Positions 18,425 to 26,813 of a stretch of DNA of 64,000 nucleotides are shown here, piece by piece. The stretch's first letter is position 1; each line of letters begins with the position of its first letter. The notes beneath the pieces were generated by a model, which was not told the origin of the DNA, searched no databases, and saw only the letters and a program-made list of their open reading frames with translations. The DNA is taken from the NCBI RefSeq assembly GCF_900102425.1, contig NZ_FNBT01000004.1:62001-126000 (forward strand). The letters are read 5' to 3'. Source of the stretch: Blastococcus aurantiacus (lineage in GTDB: Bacteria > Actinomycetota > Actinomycetes > Mycobacteriales > Geodermatophilaceae). Made by a program: the position numbers and the translations under genes.

Positions 18425-19096
18425 TCACCAGCAGATGCGCATGGGGCGGCCGCGGCTGTCGGTCGTGCCGTCGCCGACGCACTCGCCACGCCTGTCGCTG
18501 AGGCGCTGGGCCGACCACGCCGCCGCGCAAGCGTCCAGCGCGTCGACCATCGGCACGAGCCGGGGCGCGTCGGTCAGCGCCTGCTCGACATCCATCACCG
18601 CGGACAGCGCGGTGAGCCGCTGCATGGTGCCGCGTGCGGTGACCTTCGGGTCGGTGACCCGGCGGTCGAGCGCCCGGAAGGCCAGCTCCGGATGCACCTC
18701 CACCACGCGTTCGGACGGCGGATCGCCCAGGGCGTCGTCGAGCTGGCGGATCGCCTTGACCAGCTGGAACGCCTGCGCCGACGGAGCGCGCGGGGGAGTC
18801 GTGTGCAGCCGGGACAGCCGTCGCGCCTCGGCGTAGTCGTCGGTCTGCAGCACGACTCGAACGGGCGCCGGGAAGACGGAGCTCCCGGCGGGCCCCAGCA
18901 GCTTCTTGGCCGCCACGTCGCAGGCGCGCGCGCCGTCGTGGGACAGGCCGATCGGCATGTCGATGGCGATCAGCTCCACGTCGGGGACGGCCAGCGCGGC
19001 GGCGACGTCGTCCAGGACCAGCAGTTCGACCGTGCGGCCGGTGAGCAGCGCGCCGACCCAGCGACCCCGCCAGCCGTCGACCCCGAGAACCGCCAC
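18425..19096 (-). CDS. DUF429 domain protein
   Basis: A 223-residue protein of the DUF429 family, predicted RNase H-like folds. The opening VLGVDGWRGRWVGALL with an acidic residue at the end of strand 1, IAIDMPIGL (residues ~43-51) and EVHPELAF are the family marks; these aspartates would be the metal ligands if it is a nuclease. Function has not been shown to my knowledge. GTG at 19096 is chosen because a CAGGGT box lies six bases before it. The start is divergent from rpiB with only 26 bases between the start codons. Confidence 0.82.
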   Translation of the reverse strand: MAVLGVDGWRGRWVGALLTGRTVELLVLDDVAAALAVPDVELIAIDMPIGLSHDGARACDVAAKKLLGPAGSSVFPAPVRVVLQTDDYAEARRLSRLHTTPPRAPSAQAFQLVKAIRQLDDALGDPPSERVVEVHPELAFRALDRRVTDPKVTARGTMQRLTALSAVMDVEQALTDAPRLVPMVDALDACAAAWSAQRLSDRRGECVGDGTTDSRGRPMRICW

Positions 19097-19122
19097 GCGG
19101 GCACCCTGTCAAACTTCACCCC
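19097..19122. promoter_or_regulatory. Back-to-back leaderless promoters of DUF429 and rpiB genes
   Basis: CAGGGT (minus strand, 19103-19108) serves the DUF429 gene and AAACTT (plus strand, 19111-19116) serves rpiB. Each is six bases from its start codon and they are two bases apart. The -35 elements would fall inside the opposite gene. Confidence 0.45.
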
Positions 19123-19617
19123 ATGCGCGTCTTCGTCGGTACCGACCACGCCGGCCTCGAGTTCAAGGAGCACCTGAAGAAGGTCCTCACCGAGGCCGGG
19201 CACGAGCCCGTCGACTGCGGGGCGTTCGAGTACGACGCCCAGGACGACTACCCGCCCTTCTGCTTCGAGGTGGGGGAGCGGACGGTCACCGAGCCCGGCT
19301 CGCTCGGCGTCGTCATCGGGGGCTCGGGCAACGGCGAGCAGATCGCGGCCAACAAGGTGCCCGGCGTCCGCGCCGCCCTGGTCTGGAACACCGCGACCGC
19401 GCAGCTCGCCCGCGAGCACAACGACGCCAACGTCGTCTCCATCGGCGCCCGGCAGCACAGCGTCGAGGAGGCCTCCGAGCTGGTGCTGGAGTTTCTGCGC
19501 ACCCCGTTCAGCGGCGACGAGCGGCACGTCCGGCGGATCGGCCTGATGAGCGACTACGAGCGCGACCGGCACCGCCCCGCCGGCGGTCAGCCCACCGGCA
19601 CGCAGCAGCACCCCTGA
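19123..19617 (+). CDS. rpiB: Ribose-5-phosphate isomerase B
   Basis: A 164-residue RpiB/LacAB enzyme interconverting ribose-5-phosphate and ribulose-5-phosphate in the pentose phosphate pathway. Family marks are FVGTDHAGLEFK at the N-terminus, YPPFCFEV, and GGSGNGEQIAANKVPGVRA (residues ~66-84). In this motif the active-site position that holds Cys in E. coli RpiB reads Ser, as in mycobacteria. ARQHSVEEASELV follows. The ATG has no ribosome site and sits six bases after a -10 box. The stop codon touches the stop codon of the convergent Eis-like gene with no gap. Confidence 0.95.
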   Translation: MRVFVGTDHAGLEFKEHLKKVLTEAGHEPVDCGAFEYDAQDDYPPFCFEVGERTVTEPGSLGVVIGGSGNGEQIAANKVPGVRAALVWNTATAQLAREHNDANVVSIGARQHSVEEASELVLEFLRTPFSGDERHVRRIGLMSDYERDRHRPAGGQPTGTQQHP

Positions 19618-20862
19618 TTAAAACTCGTCGGGGCACCACGGCGTGACCGGCCAGCCGAAGCCGGTCGACGCCTGGACCACGGCGCCCGGGCTCACCTCGT
19701 GCACCCGGCCCGCGCCCTGCAGCGAGGCCAGGGACACCCCGCCCAGGTAGGCCGCGGACAGCTCCTCGATGCCGAGCACGATGTCGGGGTCGCGGTCGGT
19801 GCGGTCGCAGAAGGCGCCGGCCGGGTGCCCCCACAGGTGCCAGCGGCCGGTGTTCTCCGGGCAGAACTCGTCGCGCACCTCGAACACCATGTCCAGCGGC
19901 GCGGGGTAGCGGCGGGCCGACAGCGCGCGGCCGACGTCGACCACGCGGATCCACAGCGCGTCGACCGGGTGGGCGTGCAGCGCACGCACGTCGGCGATGA
20001 GGTGGCGCAACGGGTCGTCGTCGGAGCCGAGGGGCGACCGCACCGTGCGCACCAGGTCGATGGAGAGCAGGTACTGCCACAGGGCGGCGTAGGCGGCCGG
20101 TGTCGCGGCGCGCACCTCGTCCACCGTGATCTCGCCCTCGGGTTCGCTCGAGTCGCTCCAGCTCGCCTTGCGTCGGTAGGTGGCGTAACCGGTCGCCGAG
20201 CCGTCGGCCTCGGTGTGCAGCAGCAACTGCTTGGCCGGCCGGCCCTTGCGCTCCTCCGGCTCGTCGAGCATGAAGCGGTCCCACCAGCGCTCGTCGCGCG
20301 CCAGGTTGCCGGGCACCCAGCGGCGCAGCTGATCGTGCAGGGGCACGGCCGCGCCCCGGAATTCCGCGGGCTCCGCCGGGCGGACCGACCCCGTGCCGGT
20401 GTCGGCGCCGGGCCGCAGGCGCATCCCCTGGGTGCGCCCGATCCAGCCGCCGCGTCGGGTCGCCGGGGCGTAGCCGAACCGGCCGTAGATCGATGCCTCC
20501 GCTGCCCACAGGGCAGCGACCGGTTCCCGCTCGGCGGCCCGGATGTCGTCGAGCTGGCGGCGCATGATCGCGGTGAGGACGCCGCGCCGCCGGTGGGTGG
20601 GGGCGACGGTGATCCAGGTGACGCCCGCACACGGCACGACAGCGCCGGGCACGGTGAGCCGGCGGCTGTAGATCCCCGCCGTCGCCACCACGCGGCCTGC
20701 GTCCCACAGCGACAGCGACCGGTCGAGCTCGGCCCACGGCGACGGCGTGTCGAGGAAGCGCCCACTGGGCTCGTCGCCGAACACCTCGTACATCGCCCGG
20801 ATGAAGGGCGGCCACTCCTCGGCGGTGATCGGACGGAGCTGGTCGGCGAGGTCGTGGGGCAC
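19618..20862 (-). CDS. Eis-like GNAT acetyltransferase
   Basis: A 414-residue protein of the Eis family: two GNAT folds plus a sterol-carrier-like C-terminal domain. Eis enzymes acetylate aminoglycosides or other amines at several sites. Visible marks are WITVAPTHRRRGVLTAIMRR (acetyl-CoA loop, ~residues 84-103), Tyr126 in EASIYGRFGY, and a C-terminal phenylalanine (PDEF). In Eis, Tyr126 and the C-terminal carboxylate are the general acid and base as I recall, so the protein should be active. GTG at 20862. Whether it gives drug resistance cannot be told. Confidence 0.88.
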   Translation of the reverse strand: MPHDLADQLRPITAEEWPPFIRAMYEVFGDEPSGRFLDTPSPWAELDRSLSLWDAGRVVATAGIYSRRLTVPGAVVPCAGVTWITVAPTHRRRGVLTAIMRRQLDDIRAAEREPVAALWAAEASIYGRFGYAPATRRGGWIGRTQGMRLRPGADTGTGSVRPAEPAEFRGAAVPLHDQLRRWVPGNLARDERWWDRFMLDEPEERKGRPAKQLLLHTEADGSATGYATYRRKASWSDSSEPEGEITVDEVRAATPAAYAALWQYLLSIDLVRTVRSPLGSDDDPLRHLIADVRALHAHPVDALWIRVVDVGRALSARRYPAPLDMVFEVRDEFCPENTGRWHLWGHPAGAFCDRTDRDPDIVLGIEELSAAYLGGVSLASLQGAGRVHEVSPGAVVQASTGFGWPVTPWCPDEF

Positions 20863-20903
20863 GCACTGTGTCTACCGGTCGGGACGGGCGGGGCGCCAAC
20901 GGG

Positions 20904-20933
20904 TTGTCGGGGAGCGATCCGGCTGCACAGGAT
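20904..20933 (+). promoter_or_regulatory. Promoter of the MarR-like gene
   Basis: TTGTCG at 20904-20909, an 18-base spacer, then CAGGAT at 20928-20933, six bases before the ATG at 20940. This is among the clearest -35/-10 pairs in the window and predicts a leaderless mRNA. Confidence 0.5.
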
Positions 20934-20939
20934 GCGCGG

Positions 20940-21356
20940 ATGGACGTCGAGCGGCCGATCGGCTGGTGGGTCAAACGCCTGGACACCCTCCTCGAGGAGG
21001 CGCTCGACTCCGTCGTCGCCGGGGAGGGGCTGACCCGCCGGCACTGGCAGGTGCTGCACTCGCTGGCCGGCGGCATGGACCGGGAGTCCGACGTCGTAGC
21101 CGCCCTGGCGGACTTCTCCGGCGACGCGGGCGCGATCGTCGGCGACCTGGCCGGGCGGGGCTGGGTGGACCGGACCGAGGGCGGTGCCCTGCACCTGACG
21201 GCCGAGGGCACGGCCGCGCACGACCGGGTCTCGCGAGCGGTCGGTCGGGTGCGCCGGCACACCGCCGACGGGCTGTCCCGCCAGGAGTACGAGCGCACGG
21301 TCCTCGTGCTCACCCGGATGGTCGAGAACGTGGAGCGGGCGCTGGGCCGGGAGTGA
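20940..21356 (+). CDS. MarR-family-like winged-helix regulator
   Basis: A 138-residue winged-helix protein. IGWWVKRLDTLLEEALDSVV is the first dimer helix, LTRRHWQVLHSL the entry to the HTH, VVAALADF...VGDLAGRGWVDR the recognition helix and wing (residues ~45-85), and AHDRVSRAVGRVRRHTADGL the final dimer helix. Weak charge at the wing and its short length leave the exact family open. The ATG at 20940 is set by its -10 box; a longer frame upstream has no support. The target is unknown; the convergent neighbours are two-component genes. Confidence 0.78.
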   Translation: MDVERPIGWWVKRLDTLLEEALDSVVAGEGLTRRHWQVLHSLAGGMDRESDVVAALADFSGDAGAIVGDLAGRGWVDRTEGGALHLTAEGTAAHDRVSRAVGRVRRHTADGLSRQEYERTVLVLTRMVENVERALGRE

Positions 21357-21357
21357 C

Positions 21358-22002
21358 TCAGCCGCGCAGATAGGCCAGCGTCGCCATCACCCGCCGGTGC
21401 TGGTCACCGTCCTGGGCCAACCCGAGCTTGGCGAAGATGTGCTGGGTGTGCTTCTCCACCGCCCCCGCGGTGACCACCAGGATGCGGGCGATCGCGGTGT
21501 TCGAGTGGCCCTCGGCTATCAGCCCGAGCACCTCCCGCTCGCGCGGGGTCAGCCGCCGCACCGGGTCGTCGGCCCGGCGTCGCGCGAACAGCTGGGCCAC
21601 CACCTGCGGGTCGAGGACGGTGCCCCCGGAGACGACGTCCTCGAGCGCGGCGAGGAACGTGTCGACGTCGGCCACCCGATCCTTGAGCAGGTAGCCCACC
21701 CCGCCGCGCCCGTCGGCCAGCAGCTCGTCGGCGTAGGCCACCTCGACGTACTGGGACAGCACCAGCATCGCCGTCCCCGGCACCAGGCGGCGCGCCTCGA
21801 CGGCGGCCCGCAGCCCCTCGTCGGTGTGCGTGGGCGGCATGCGGACGTCGACCACGGCGACGTCCGGGCGGTGCTCGACCACCGCGCGCACCAGCGACGG
21901 GCCGTCGGCGACCGCGGCGAGCACCTCGGTGCCCGCCTCCTCGAGCAGCCGGACCAGGCCCTCCCGCAGGAGGACCGAGTCGTCGGCCAGCACTACGCGC
22001 AC
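21358..22002 (-). CDS. NarL/LuxR-type response regulator
   Basis: A 214-residue response regulator. The receiver has the acidic pair in VLADDS (residues 5-9), phospho-acceptor Asp52 in VVDVRMPP, and the conserved Lys in LLKDRV (~residue 107). The LuxR-type HTH follows: LTPREREVLGLIAEGHSNTAIA, cut here as LTPREREVLGLI (~151) and AVEKHTQHIFAKL. The GTG start overlaps the kinase gene end by ten bases, so the pair is co-translated. The regulon is unknown. Confidence 0.93.
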   Translation of the reverse strand: MRVVLADDSVLLREGLVRLLEEAGTEVLAAVADGPSLVRAVVEHRPDVAVVDVRMPPTHTDEGLRAAVEARRLVPGTAMLVLSQYVEVAYADELLADGRGGVGYLLKDRVADVDTFLAALEDVVSGGTVLDPQVVAQLFARRRADDPVRRLTPREREVLGLIAEGHSNTAIARILVVTAGAVEKHTQHIFAKLGLAQDGDQHRRVMATLAYLRG

Positions 22003-23309
22003 GGGAGTTCCGCAGTCATCCGGGTCGGACCGCCGCGGGGGCTGTCCACGGTCAGGACGCCGTCGACCGCCTGCAACCGGTCGGTGAGCCCGGCCAGACC
22101 GTGACCGGGGGCGAGGACGGCGCCACCGATGCCGTCGTCCTCGACGACGACCCGCATCCGCAGCCCGTCGGAAGCCAGTGCCACCCGGCAGGTGCTCGCG
22201 TCGCTGTGCTTGGCCGCGTTTGCCAGCGCCTCGCTGACCACGAAGTAGGCGGTGTTCTCGGTGACCGGAGCCAGCCGCTCGGTGGGCAGGTCGACGGCGA
22301 GCTCGACCGGCACGGGGGAGCGGGCGGCCAGCGCGGCCAGGGCGGCGGCGAGGCCGCGGTCGGCGAGCACCGGCGGGGCGATGCCGCGGGAGAGGGCGCG
22401 CAGTTCCTCCAGCGTCTCGCGGGCCAGGTCGGCGGCCTCGGTCAGCGTGGTGCGCGCGGCGCCCGGGTCGCGGTCGAGCTGCCGCTGGGCGCGCGAGAGG
22501 TCCATCGACAGCCGCACCAGCCGCTGCTGGGGGCCGTCGTGGATGTCCCGCTCCAGGCGGCGCAGCGCCACGGCCTCGGCGGCGACCGCGGCCTCCCGGC
22601 CCTCGGCCAGGCGGCCGATCTCCGCCTGCGTGGCCGCCCGTGAGGTCAGCATGATGCGGCTCAGCTGCGCCTGCAGGAGCGCCACGGCGCGGACGGCGAA
22701 GGGCAGGATCACGGCGGCCACGAGACCGATGGCCGTGTAGAGGAGGATCCGCCGGCCGGCGGTGCTCTCGTGGCCGAGGACCTCGAGCAGGTCCTGGTTG
22801 TCGGGGTCGGTGGAGGAGTTCGGCAGCGTCCAGTCGTAGGCGCCGTAGGTGAGGCCGGTGAGCGCGATCGACCAGAAGACGACCGTCACCACGAAGCCGA
22901 GGATCGCCAGCGGGAACCGGATCAGCGCGTGCAGCGCGTCCAGCCAGGTCTGCGGATCGCGCAGGGGGGTGAGCAGCTTGCGGACCACCCCGCCCTCTGG
23001 GACCAGGTAGGCCGGGGTCGGGACCGGCCTGCCGAGGACAGCGGGCAACCAGGCGCGCTCGACCGCGGCGAACCCTCGGGCGGCGACCAGCGTGGCGGCG
23101 AGGACCGCCAGGCCGACCGTGATCACGAGCAGCCCGGCGCTGACCGACAGGCCGGTGACCACGATGACGAAGGCGGCGACCGCAACCGGGAAGTTGGTCA
23201 GCGTGTAGCCGCTGTCCACCGCGAGCTGGCGCAGGACGCCCGGCCGGCGGCGGGCTTCCGGAGCGGGCGCAGCGGTCATCACCGGGAGGACGGCGGTGTC
23301 GGTGTTCAT
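21993..23309 (-). CDS. Sensor histidine kinase (HisKA_3 type)
   Basis: A 438-residue membrane kinase. The N-terminal half has four hydrophobic segments (about residues 38-60, 60-80, 130-152, 190-215) like the putative sensor domain of actinobacterial NarL-type kinases. The dimerisation helix carries the phospho-His at 257 in RDIHDGPQQRL. The ATPase has the N-box EALANAAKHSDA and G-box DDGIGGA with GHGLAGL. It has no large extracytoplasmic loop, so it may sense membrane state. The ATG at 23309 opens a natural sequence; the alternative Met eleven residues on is less likely. It is the first gene of a two-gene operon. Confidence 0.92.
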   Translation of the reverse strand: MNTDTAVLPVMTAAPAPEARRRPGVLRQLAVDSGYTLTNFPVAVAAFVIVVTGLSVSAGLLVITVGLAVLAATLVAARGFAAVERAWLPAVLGRPVPTPAYLVPEGGVVRKLLTPLRDPQTWLDALHALIRFPLAILGFVVTVVFWSIALTGLTYGAYDWTLPNSSTDPDNQDLLEVLGHESTAGRRILLYTAIGLVAAVILPFAVRAVALLQAQLSRIMLTSRAATQAEIGRLAEGREAAVAAEAVALRRLERDIHDGPQQRLVRLSMDLSRAQRQLDRDPGAARTTLTEAADLARETLEELRALSRGIAPPVLADRGLAAALAALAARSPVPVELAVDLPTERLAPVTENTAYFVVSEALANAAKHSDASTCRVALASDGLRMRVVVEDDGIGGAVLAPGHGLAGLTDRLQAVDGVLTVDSPRGGPTRMTAELPCA

Positions 23310-23541
23310 GCCGTCGAGCCTGGCCGCGGGCGGGTCCGGGACCCATCCCGCTGACTGGCCGATCGGGGGTCGGGCCGGCCCGACCGTGCGCTGTTCATGT
23401 CGGGCTGGATGCTCCCGGCACCGGTGGCCGGGTGTCCAGCGGCCGCTCCCCGTCCGGGTGGTGGGCCGTAGGGTCGGAGGCCAGTACCGGTGTCCGTCGC
23501 GCCGTCCGCCCGGGGGCGCCGTCCCGGGTCGAAGGAGGATC
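23310..23541. other. Divergent gap between kinase and lipoprotein genes
   Basis: 232 bases. A TAGGGT at 23466-23471 could be the -10 box for the lipoprotein, leaving a leader of about 65 bases that ends in a strong GGAGG. No other feature is convincing. Confidence 0.35.
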
Positions 23542-25200
23542 GTGCGCTCTCGCGCGGCAGCCGTGCCTGCAGCCCTCCTCCTGCTGGTGGCCGGCTGCAC
23601 CGACTCCGGATCCGGGTCGTCGTCCTCCGACGACGACCCGACCTCGTCCGGCAGCGCGTCGTCCCCGGTCGCCGCGGAGCCCGGCACCGGCCTGACCGTG
23701 GTCGCCGACGAGGACCCGGTCGCGCAGGCGGTGAGCACCAGCCGTGCGTTGTTCGAGAGCTCCCCGGTCGCGGTGCTGGTCCGCGCCGACGACCGCGCGG
23801 GGCAGCTCCTGGGTGCGTCGGCAGCCGTCGGCCTGGGGGTCCCGCTGCTGGTCGAGCCGGACGGCGGTGGGGGAGACCAACCGGCGGAGGAGCTGGGCCG
23901 CCTGGGTGCCGACGTCGTCCTGACCGTCGGCGAGGCCGAGGGGCCGGAGGACGGTCCCGAGGTGCGGTCGGTGCCGGCCGACGTGGAGGCGGTGGCCGCG
24001 GCCACCGGACTGTCCCTGGACGAGGAGCAGACCGTCCCGTCGGACGGCGATCTCGCAGCGGTGGCCGACCTGGATCCCGACGGCCCGGTCGCCCTGCGGC
24101 CCGAGGACGACGAGACAGCCGCGGACGACGTCGACGCCGACGAGCTGCCCGAGTTCGACCGCGCCGACCCGGTCGAGGGGGTGGTCGTGCTCGCCGGCGA
24201 CGACGCCTCGCCCGCCGCGGTCGCGACCGCCCGCGCCGCCGGGGCGCGCGTGGTGCCCATGGCGGGAAGCACCGACCCCCGGGCATCGGCCGACGTCGTC
24301 GAGGCCCTGTCCGACGAGGGCGCGGAGACCGTGGTCGCCGTGGGCGCCGGGCTCGGTGCGGAGCCGGGGCTCGACTGGAAGGTGGCGACGGCGGCCACCG
24401 GCACCGAGCTGCCCGGCGGGGGACAGCTGCTCTTCCCGGGCCGGATGATGGTGGCGCTGTACGGATTCCCGGGCAGCGGCGCGCTGGGCGTGCTGGGGGA
24501 GCAGCCGCTGGACGCGGCGATCCAGCGGGCGCGGGACACCGCCGCCCCGTACGACCCGCTCGTCGAGACCCCCGTCGTCCCCGCCTTCGAGGTCATCGTG
24601 ACGGTCGCCTCGGAGTTCGCGGGTCCGGACGGCAACTACTCCACCGAGAGCGCCGTCGAGACGGTGCGGCCCTGGGTGGAAGCCGCCGGCGCGGCCGGGC
24701 TCTACGTGATCCTCGACCTGCAGCCCGGCCGCACCGACTTCGTCGCACAGGCCGAGCTGTACCGGCCGCTGCTGGAGCTGCCGCACGTCGGGCTGGCCCT
24801 GGACCCGGAGTGGCGGCTGGCGCCGGACGAGGTGCACCTGACCCAGATCGGCTCGGTGGGCATCGAGGAGGTCAACCGGGTGGTCACCTGGCTCGCCGAC
24901 CTGACCCAGGCGAAGGCGCTGCCGCAGAAGCTGCTCGTGCTGCACCAGTTCCGGCTGGACATGCTGCCCGGGCGCGAGTTCCTCGATCTGTCCCGCGACG
25001 AGCTGACGATCATGATCCACGCCGACGGGCAGGGGCCGCAGGGCAGCAAGCAGGCCACCTGGAGCGCCCTGCGCCAGGGAGCGCCCGAGGGGCTGGCGTG
25101 GGGCTGGAAGAACTTCTACGACGAGGACGCCCCGATGCTGACCCCCGAGCAGACGATCCAGCAGGTGCTGCCGACGCCGGAGCTGGTCACCTACCAGTAG
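23542..25200 (+). CDS. Large lipoprotein with cell-wall-binding-2-like half and barrel-like half
   Basis: A 552-residue lipoprotein: GTG at 23542 with AAGGAGG four bases before it, signal peptide, lipobox VAGC near residue 18-21, then a Ser/Asp linker. Residues ~45-290 have two blocks (VLVRADDRAGQLLGASAAV, VVVLAGDDASPAAVATA) that read like cell-wall-binding repeat 2 (LytB/CW_binding_2) modules with their GADVVLTVG-type strands. Residues ~330-552 contain VIVTVASEFAGPDGNYSTE, LYVILDLQPGRTDF, LALDPEWRL and LLVLHQF, suggesting a TIM-barrel-like domain with acidic strand ends, as in glycosidases. I do not recognise a named family. It is probably anchored on the outer face of the membrane and wall-linked. 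Confidence 0.75.
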   Translation: MRSRAAAVPAALLLLVAGCTDSGSGSSSSDDDPTSSGSASSPVAAEPGTGLTVVADEDPVAQAVSTSRALFESSPVAVLVRADDRAGQLLGASAAVGLGVPLLVEPDGGGGDQPAEELGRLGADVVLTVGEAEGPEDGPEVRSVPADVEAVAAATGLSLDEEQTVPSDGDLAAVADLDPDGPVALRPEDDETAADDVDADELPEFDRADPVEGVVVLAGDDASPAAVATARAAGARVVPMAGSTDPRASADVVEALSDEGAETVVAVGAGLGAEPGLDWKVATAATGTELPGGGQLLFPGRMMVALYGFPGSGALGVLGEQPLDAAIQRARDTAAPYDPLVETPVVPAFEVIVTVASEFAGPDGNYSTESAVETVRPWVEAAGAAGLYVILDLQPGRTDFVAQAELYRPLLELPHVGLALDPEWRLAPDEVHLTQIGSVGIEEVNRVVTWLADLTQAKALPQKLLVLHQFRLDMLPGREFLDLSRDELTIMIHADGQGPQGSKQATWSALRQGAPEGLAWGWKNFYDEDAPMLTPEQTIQQVLPTPELVTYQ

Positions 25201-25293
25201 TTCGCCGTGCGGTGAAAGCGTCCGCGGACCCTCCCGAACTGTCGGTCGGCTGTGGTGTGCTGACTCCACCCCGACCGGAGGAGTGGTTCCCAG

Positions 25294-26277
25294 GTGACCA
25301 GCGTGGCCCTCGGCCCGACCGATCAGCTCGACCCGCGGCTCCTCGAGCACCGTCGCGAGCTCACCGGCTACTGCTACCGCATGCTCGGCTCGTCGTTCGA
25401 CGCCGAGGACGCGGTGCAGGAGACGATGGTGCGCGCGTGGCGCTCCCTGGACGGCTTCGAGGGCCGTTCGGCGTTGCGATCGTGGCTGTACCGCATCGCC
25501 ACCAACGTGTGTCTGGACTCGCTCAACGGCCGGAACCGACGGGCCCTGCCGATGGACCTGGCGGGGGACCCGTATCCGCCGGTGCCCGCGTCGCTGGCGG
25601 GTCGCCGTCCGCCGACGGCGTGGATCGAGCCGGTGCTCGACCGCCAGGTGCTGCCCGAGGACGCCGACCCGGCCGAGCAGGCGGTCGCCCGGGAGTCGAT
25701 CCGGCTGGCGTTCGTGGCGGCCCTGCAGCACCTGCCGCCGCGGCAGCGGGCGGTGCTGATCCTGCGCGAGGTGCTGCGCTGGAAGGCCGACGAGGTCGCC
25801 GGGCTGCTCGACACGACCGTGGCCTCGGTGAACAGCGCGCTCCAGCGGGCCCGCTCGACGCTCGCCGACCTGGACGCCCGCCCGGCTCCGCGCTCCCTGG
25901 ACTCCGACGACCGCGAGCTGCTCGCCAAGTACCTGGACGCGTTCGAGCGCTACGACATCGAGGCCTTCGTGCAGCTGCTGCACGAGGACGCCACCCAGCA
26001 CATGCCCCCTTTCGAGATGTGGCTCCGCGGAGCAGCGGACATCGGCACCTGGATGCGGGGCCCGGGCAGCGAGTGCGCGAACTCGCGGGTGCTCCCGGTG
26101 TGGGCGAACGGCTCGCCGGCGGTGGCGCAGTACCGGCCCCGCGCGGGTGGTGGCCACGAGCCGTGGGGGCTGCACGTCCTGGAGATCGAGGACGGCAAGG
26201 TCGCCCACATCTCCAGCTTCCTCGACCTCGACAGCGGACTGTTCGTGAAGCTCGGCCTGCCGGCGGCCTTCGACTGA
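25294..26277 (+). CDS. SigG-like ECF sigma factor with SnoaL-like tail
   Basis: A 327-residue extracytoplasmic-function sigma factor. Region 2 is GYCYRMLGSSFDAEDAVQE followed by RSWLYRIATNVCLD (residues ~28-75); region 4 is LQHLPPRQRAVLILREVL with LDTTVASVNSALQRAR (~148-190). Residues ~205-327 form an SnoaL/NTF2-like domain (LDAFERYDIEAFVQLLHED), as in the SigG and ECF41 groups, where it replaces a separate anti-sigma factor. I recall that SigG of M. tuberculosis is tied to glyoxalase genes; a VOC-family gene lies 540 bases downstream here. The GTG start has GGAGGAG ten bases upstream. Confidence 0.88.
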   Translation: MTSVALGPTDQLDPRLLEHRRELTGYCYRMLGSSFDAEDAVQETMVRAWRSLDGFEGRSALRSWLYRIATNVCLDSLNGRNRRALPMDLAGDPYPPVPASLAGRRPPTAWIEPVLDRQVLPEDADPAEQAVARESIRLAFVAALQHLPPRQRAVLILREVLRWKADEVAGLLDTTVASVNSALQRARSTLADLDARPAPRSLDSDDRELLAKYLDAFERYDIEAFVQLLHEDATQHMPPFEMWLRGAADIGTWMRGPGSECANSRVLPVWANGSPAVAQYRPRAGGGHEPWGLHVLEIEDGKVAHISSFLDLDSGLFVKLGLPAAFD

Positions 26278-26294
26278 CCGCCCCCGTGCCGCAC

Positions 26295-26349
26295 CGTTGA
26301 ACCACGGAGGCCCGTTCCCCGACTGGGAACGGGCCTCTGCGGTTCAACG
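26295..26349. repeat. Long palindrome, copy A of a dispersed family
   Basis: Two 25-base arms (26295-26319 and 26325-26349) with one mismatch and one G-T pair around a five-base loop. The left arm starts CGTTGAACCACGGAGGCCC. It lies between convergent genes and likely works as a bidirectional terminator. The right arm contains the TGA stop codon of the YjbR gene (complement of 26344-26346). Copies B, C and D lie at 37336, 38368 and 39079. Confidence 0.85.
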
Positions 26350-26775
26350 CTCGGGGCGGGATGGTCCTGCGTGCTCCGCCAGCCAGGCAGTTCGCCGCCT
26401 GGCCGATGCCTGGGCGAGCCAGGCGTCCTGCACCAGTTCGGCGAGCTCCTGCCGGCTGAGCTCGCCGAGCCGGCTCGCCTGCACGAGGACCGAGTTGTGG
26501 CCGTCGAAGTGCGGGGTGGTGAAGAACGGCGTCGTCGGGTCCTGCACGAGCGACTGCTTGTCCGCCTCGGACTCGACCCAGAACATGATCACGTCGGGCA
26601 GCTTCCGGCCCGCGCTGTCGACGGCGTCCGGCCGTGGGGTGCGGAAGAAGACGAAGGACTTGCCGCCCACCTGGTAGACCGCGTTGCCCTTCGATCCGTG
26701 GACGACGCTCACGTGCGGCATCGCCTGGGCGAGCTCGTGCACGTCCTCGACCCGCGCCGGCCGGTCAGCGGTCAC
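26344..26775 (-). CDS. MmcQ/YjbR family protein
   Basis: A 143-residue single-domain protein of the MmcQ/YjbR family, a CyaY-like fold sometimes called DNA-binding. VYQVGGKSFVFFRT (residues ~33-46), PDVIMFWVESEADKQ and the HNSVLVQASRLGELSRQELAEL stretch are typical; this last one is 22 residues, of which HNSVLVQ and LSRQELAELV are the clearest. The function is not settled. GTG at 26775 follows a TACGCT box by seven bases, so the mRNA is probably leaderless. Its stop lies inside palindrome A. Confidence 0.85.
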   Translation of the reverse strand: MTADRPARVEDVHELAQAMPHVSVVHGSKGNAVYQVGGKSFVFFRTPRPDAVDSAGRKLPDVIMFWVESEADKQSLVQDPTTPFFTTPHFDGHNSVLVQASRLGELSRQELAELVQDAWLAQASARRRTAWLAEHAGPSRPER

Positions 26776-26782
26776 GCCCGGC

Positions 26783-26788
26783 AGCGTA
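26783..26788 (-). promoter_or_regulatory. -10 box for the YjbR gene
   Basis: TACGCT on the minus strand, seven bases before the GTG at 26775, with no ribosome-binding site between. Confidence 0.45.
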
Positions 26789-26813
26789 GTGAGGAGATGT
26801 ACCTGTGACGGTG

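Noticed and set aside
23395..26208. A minus-strand open frame of about 940 codons opposite the lipoprotein and sigma factor genes
   Set aside because: No start signal or motif is present, and the sense-strand genes have signal peptide and sigma domains.
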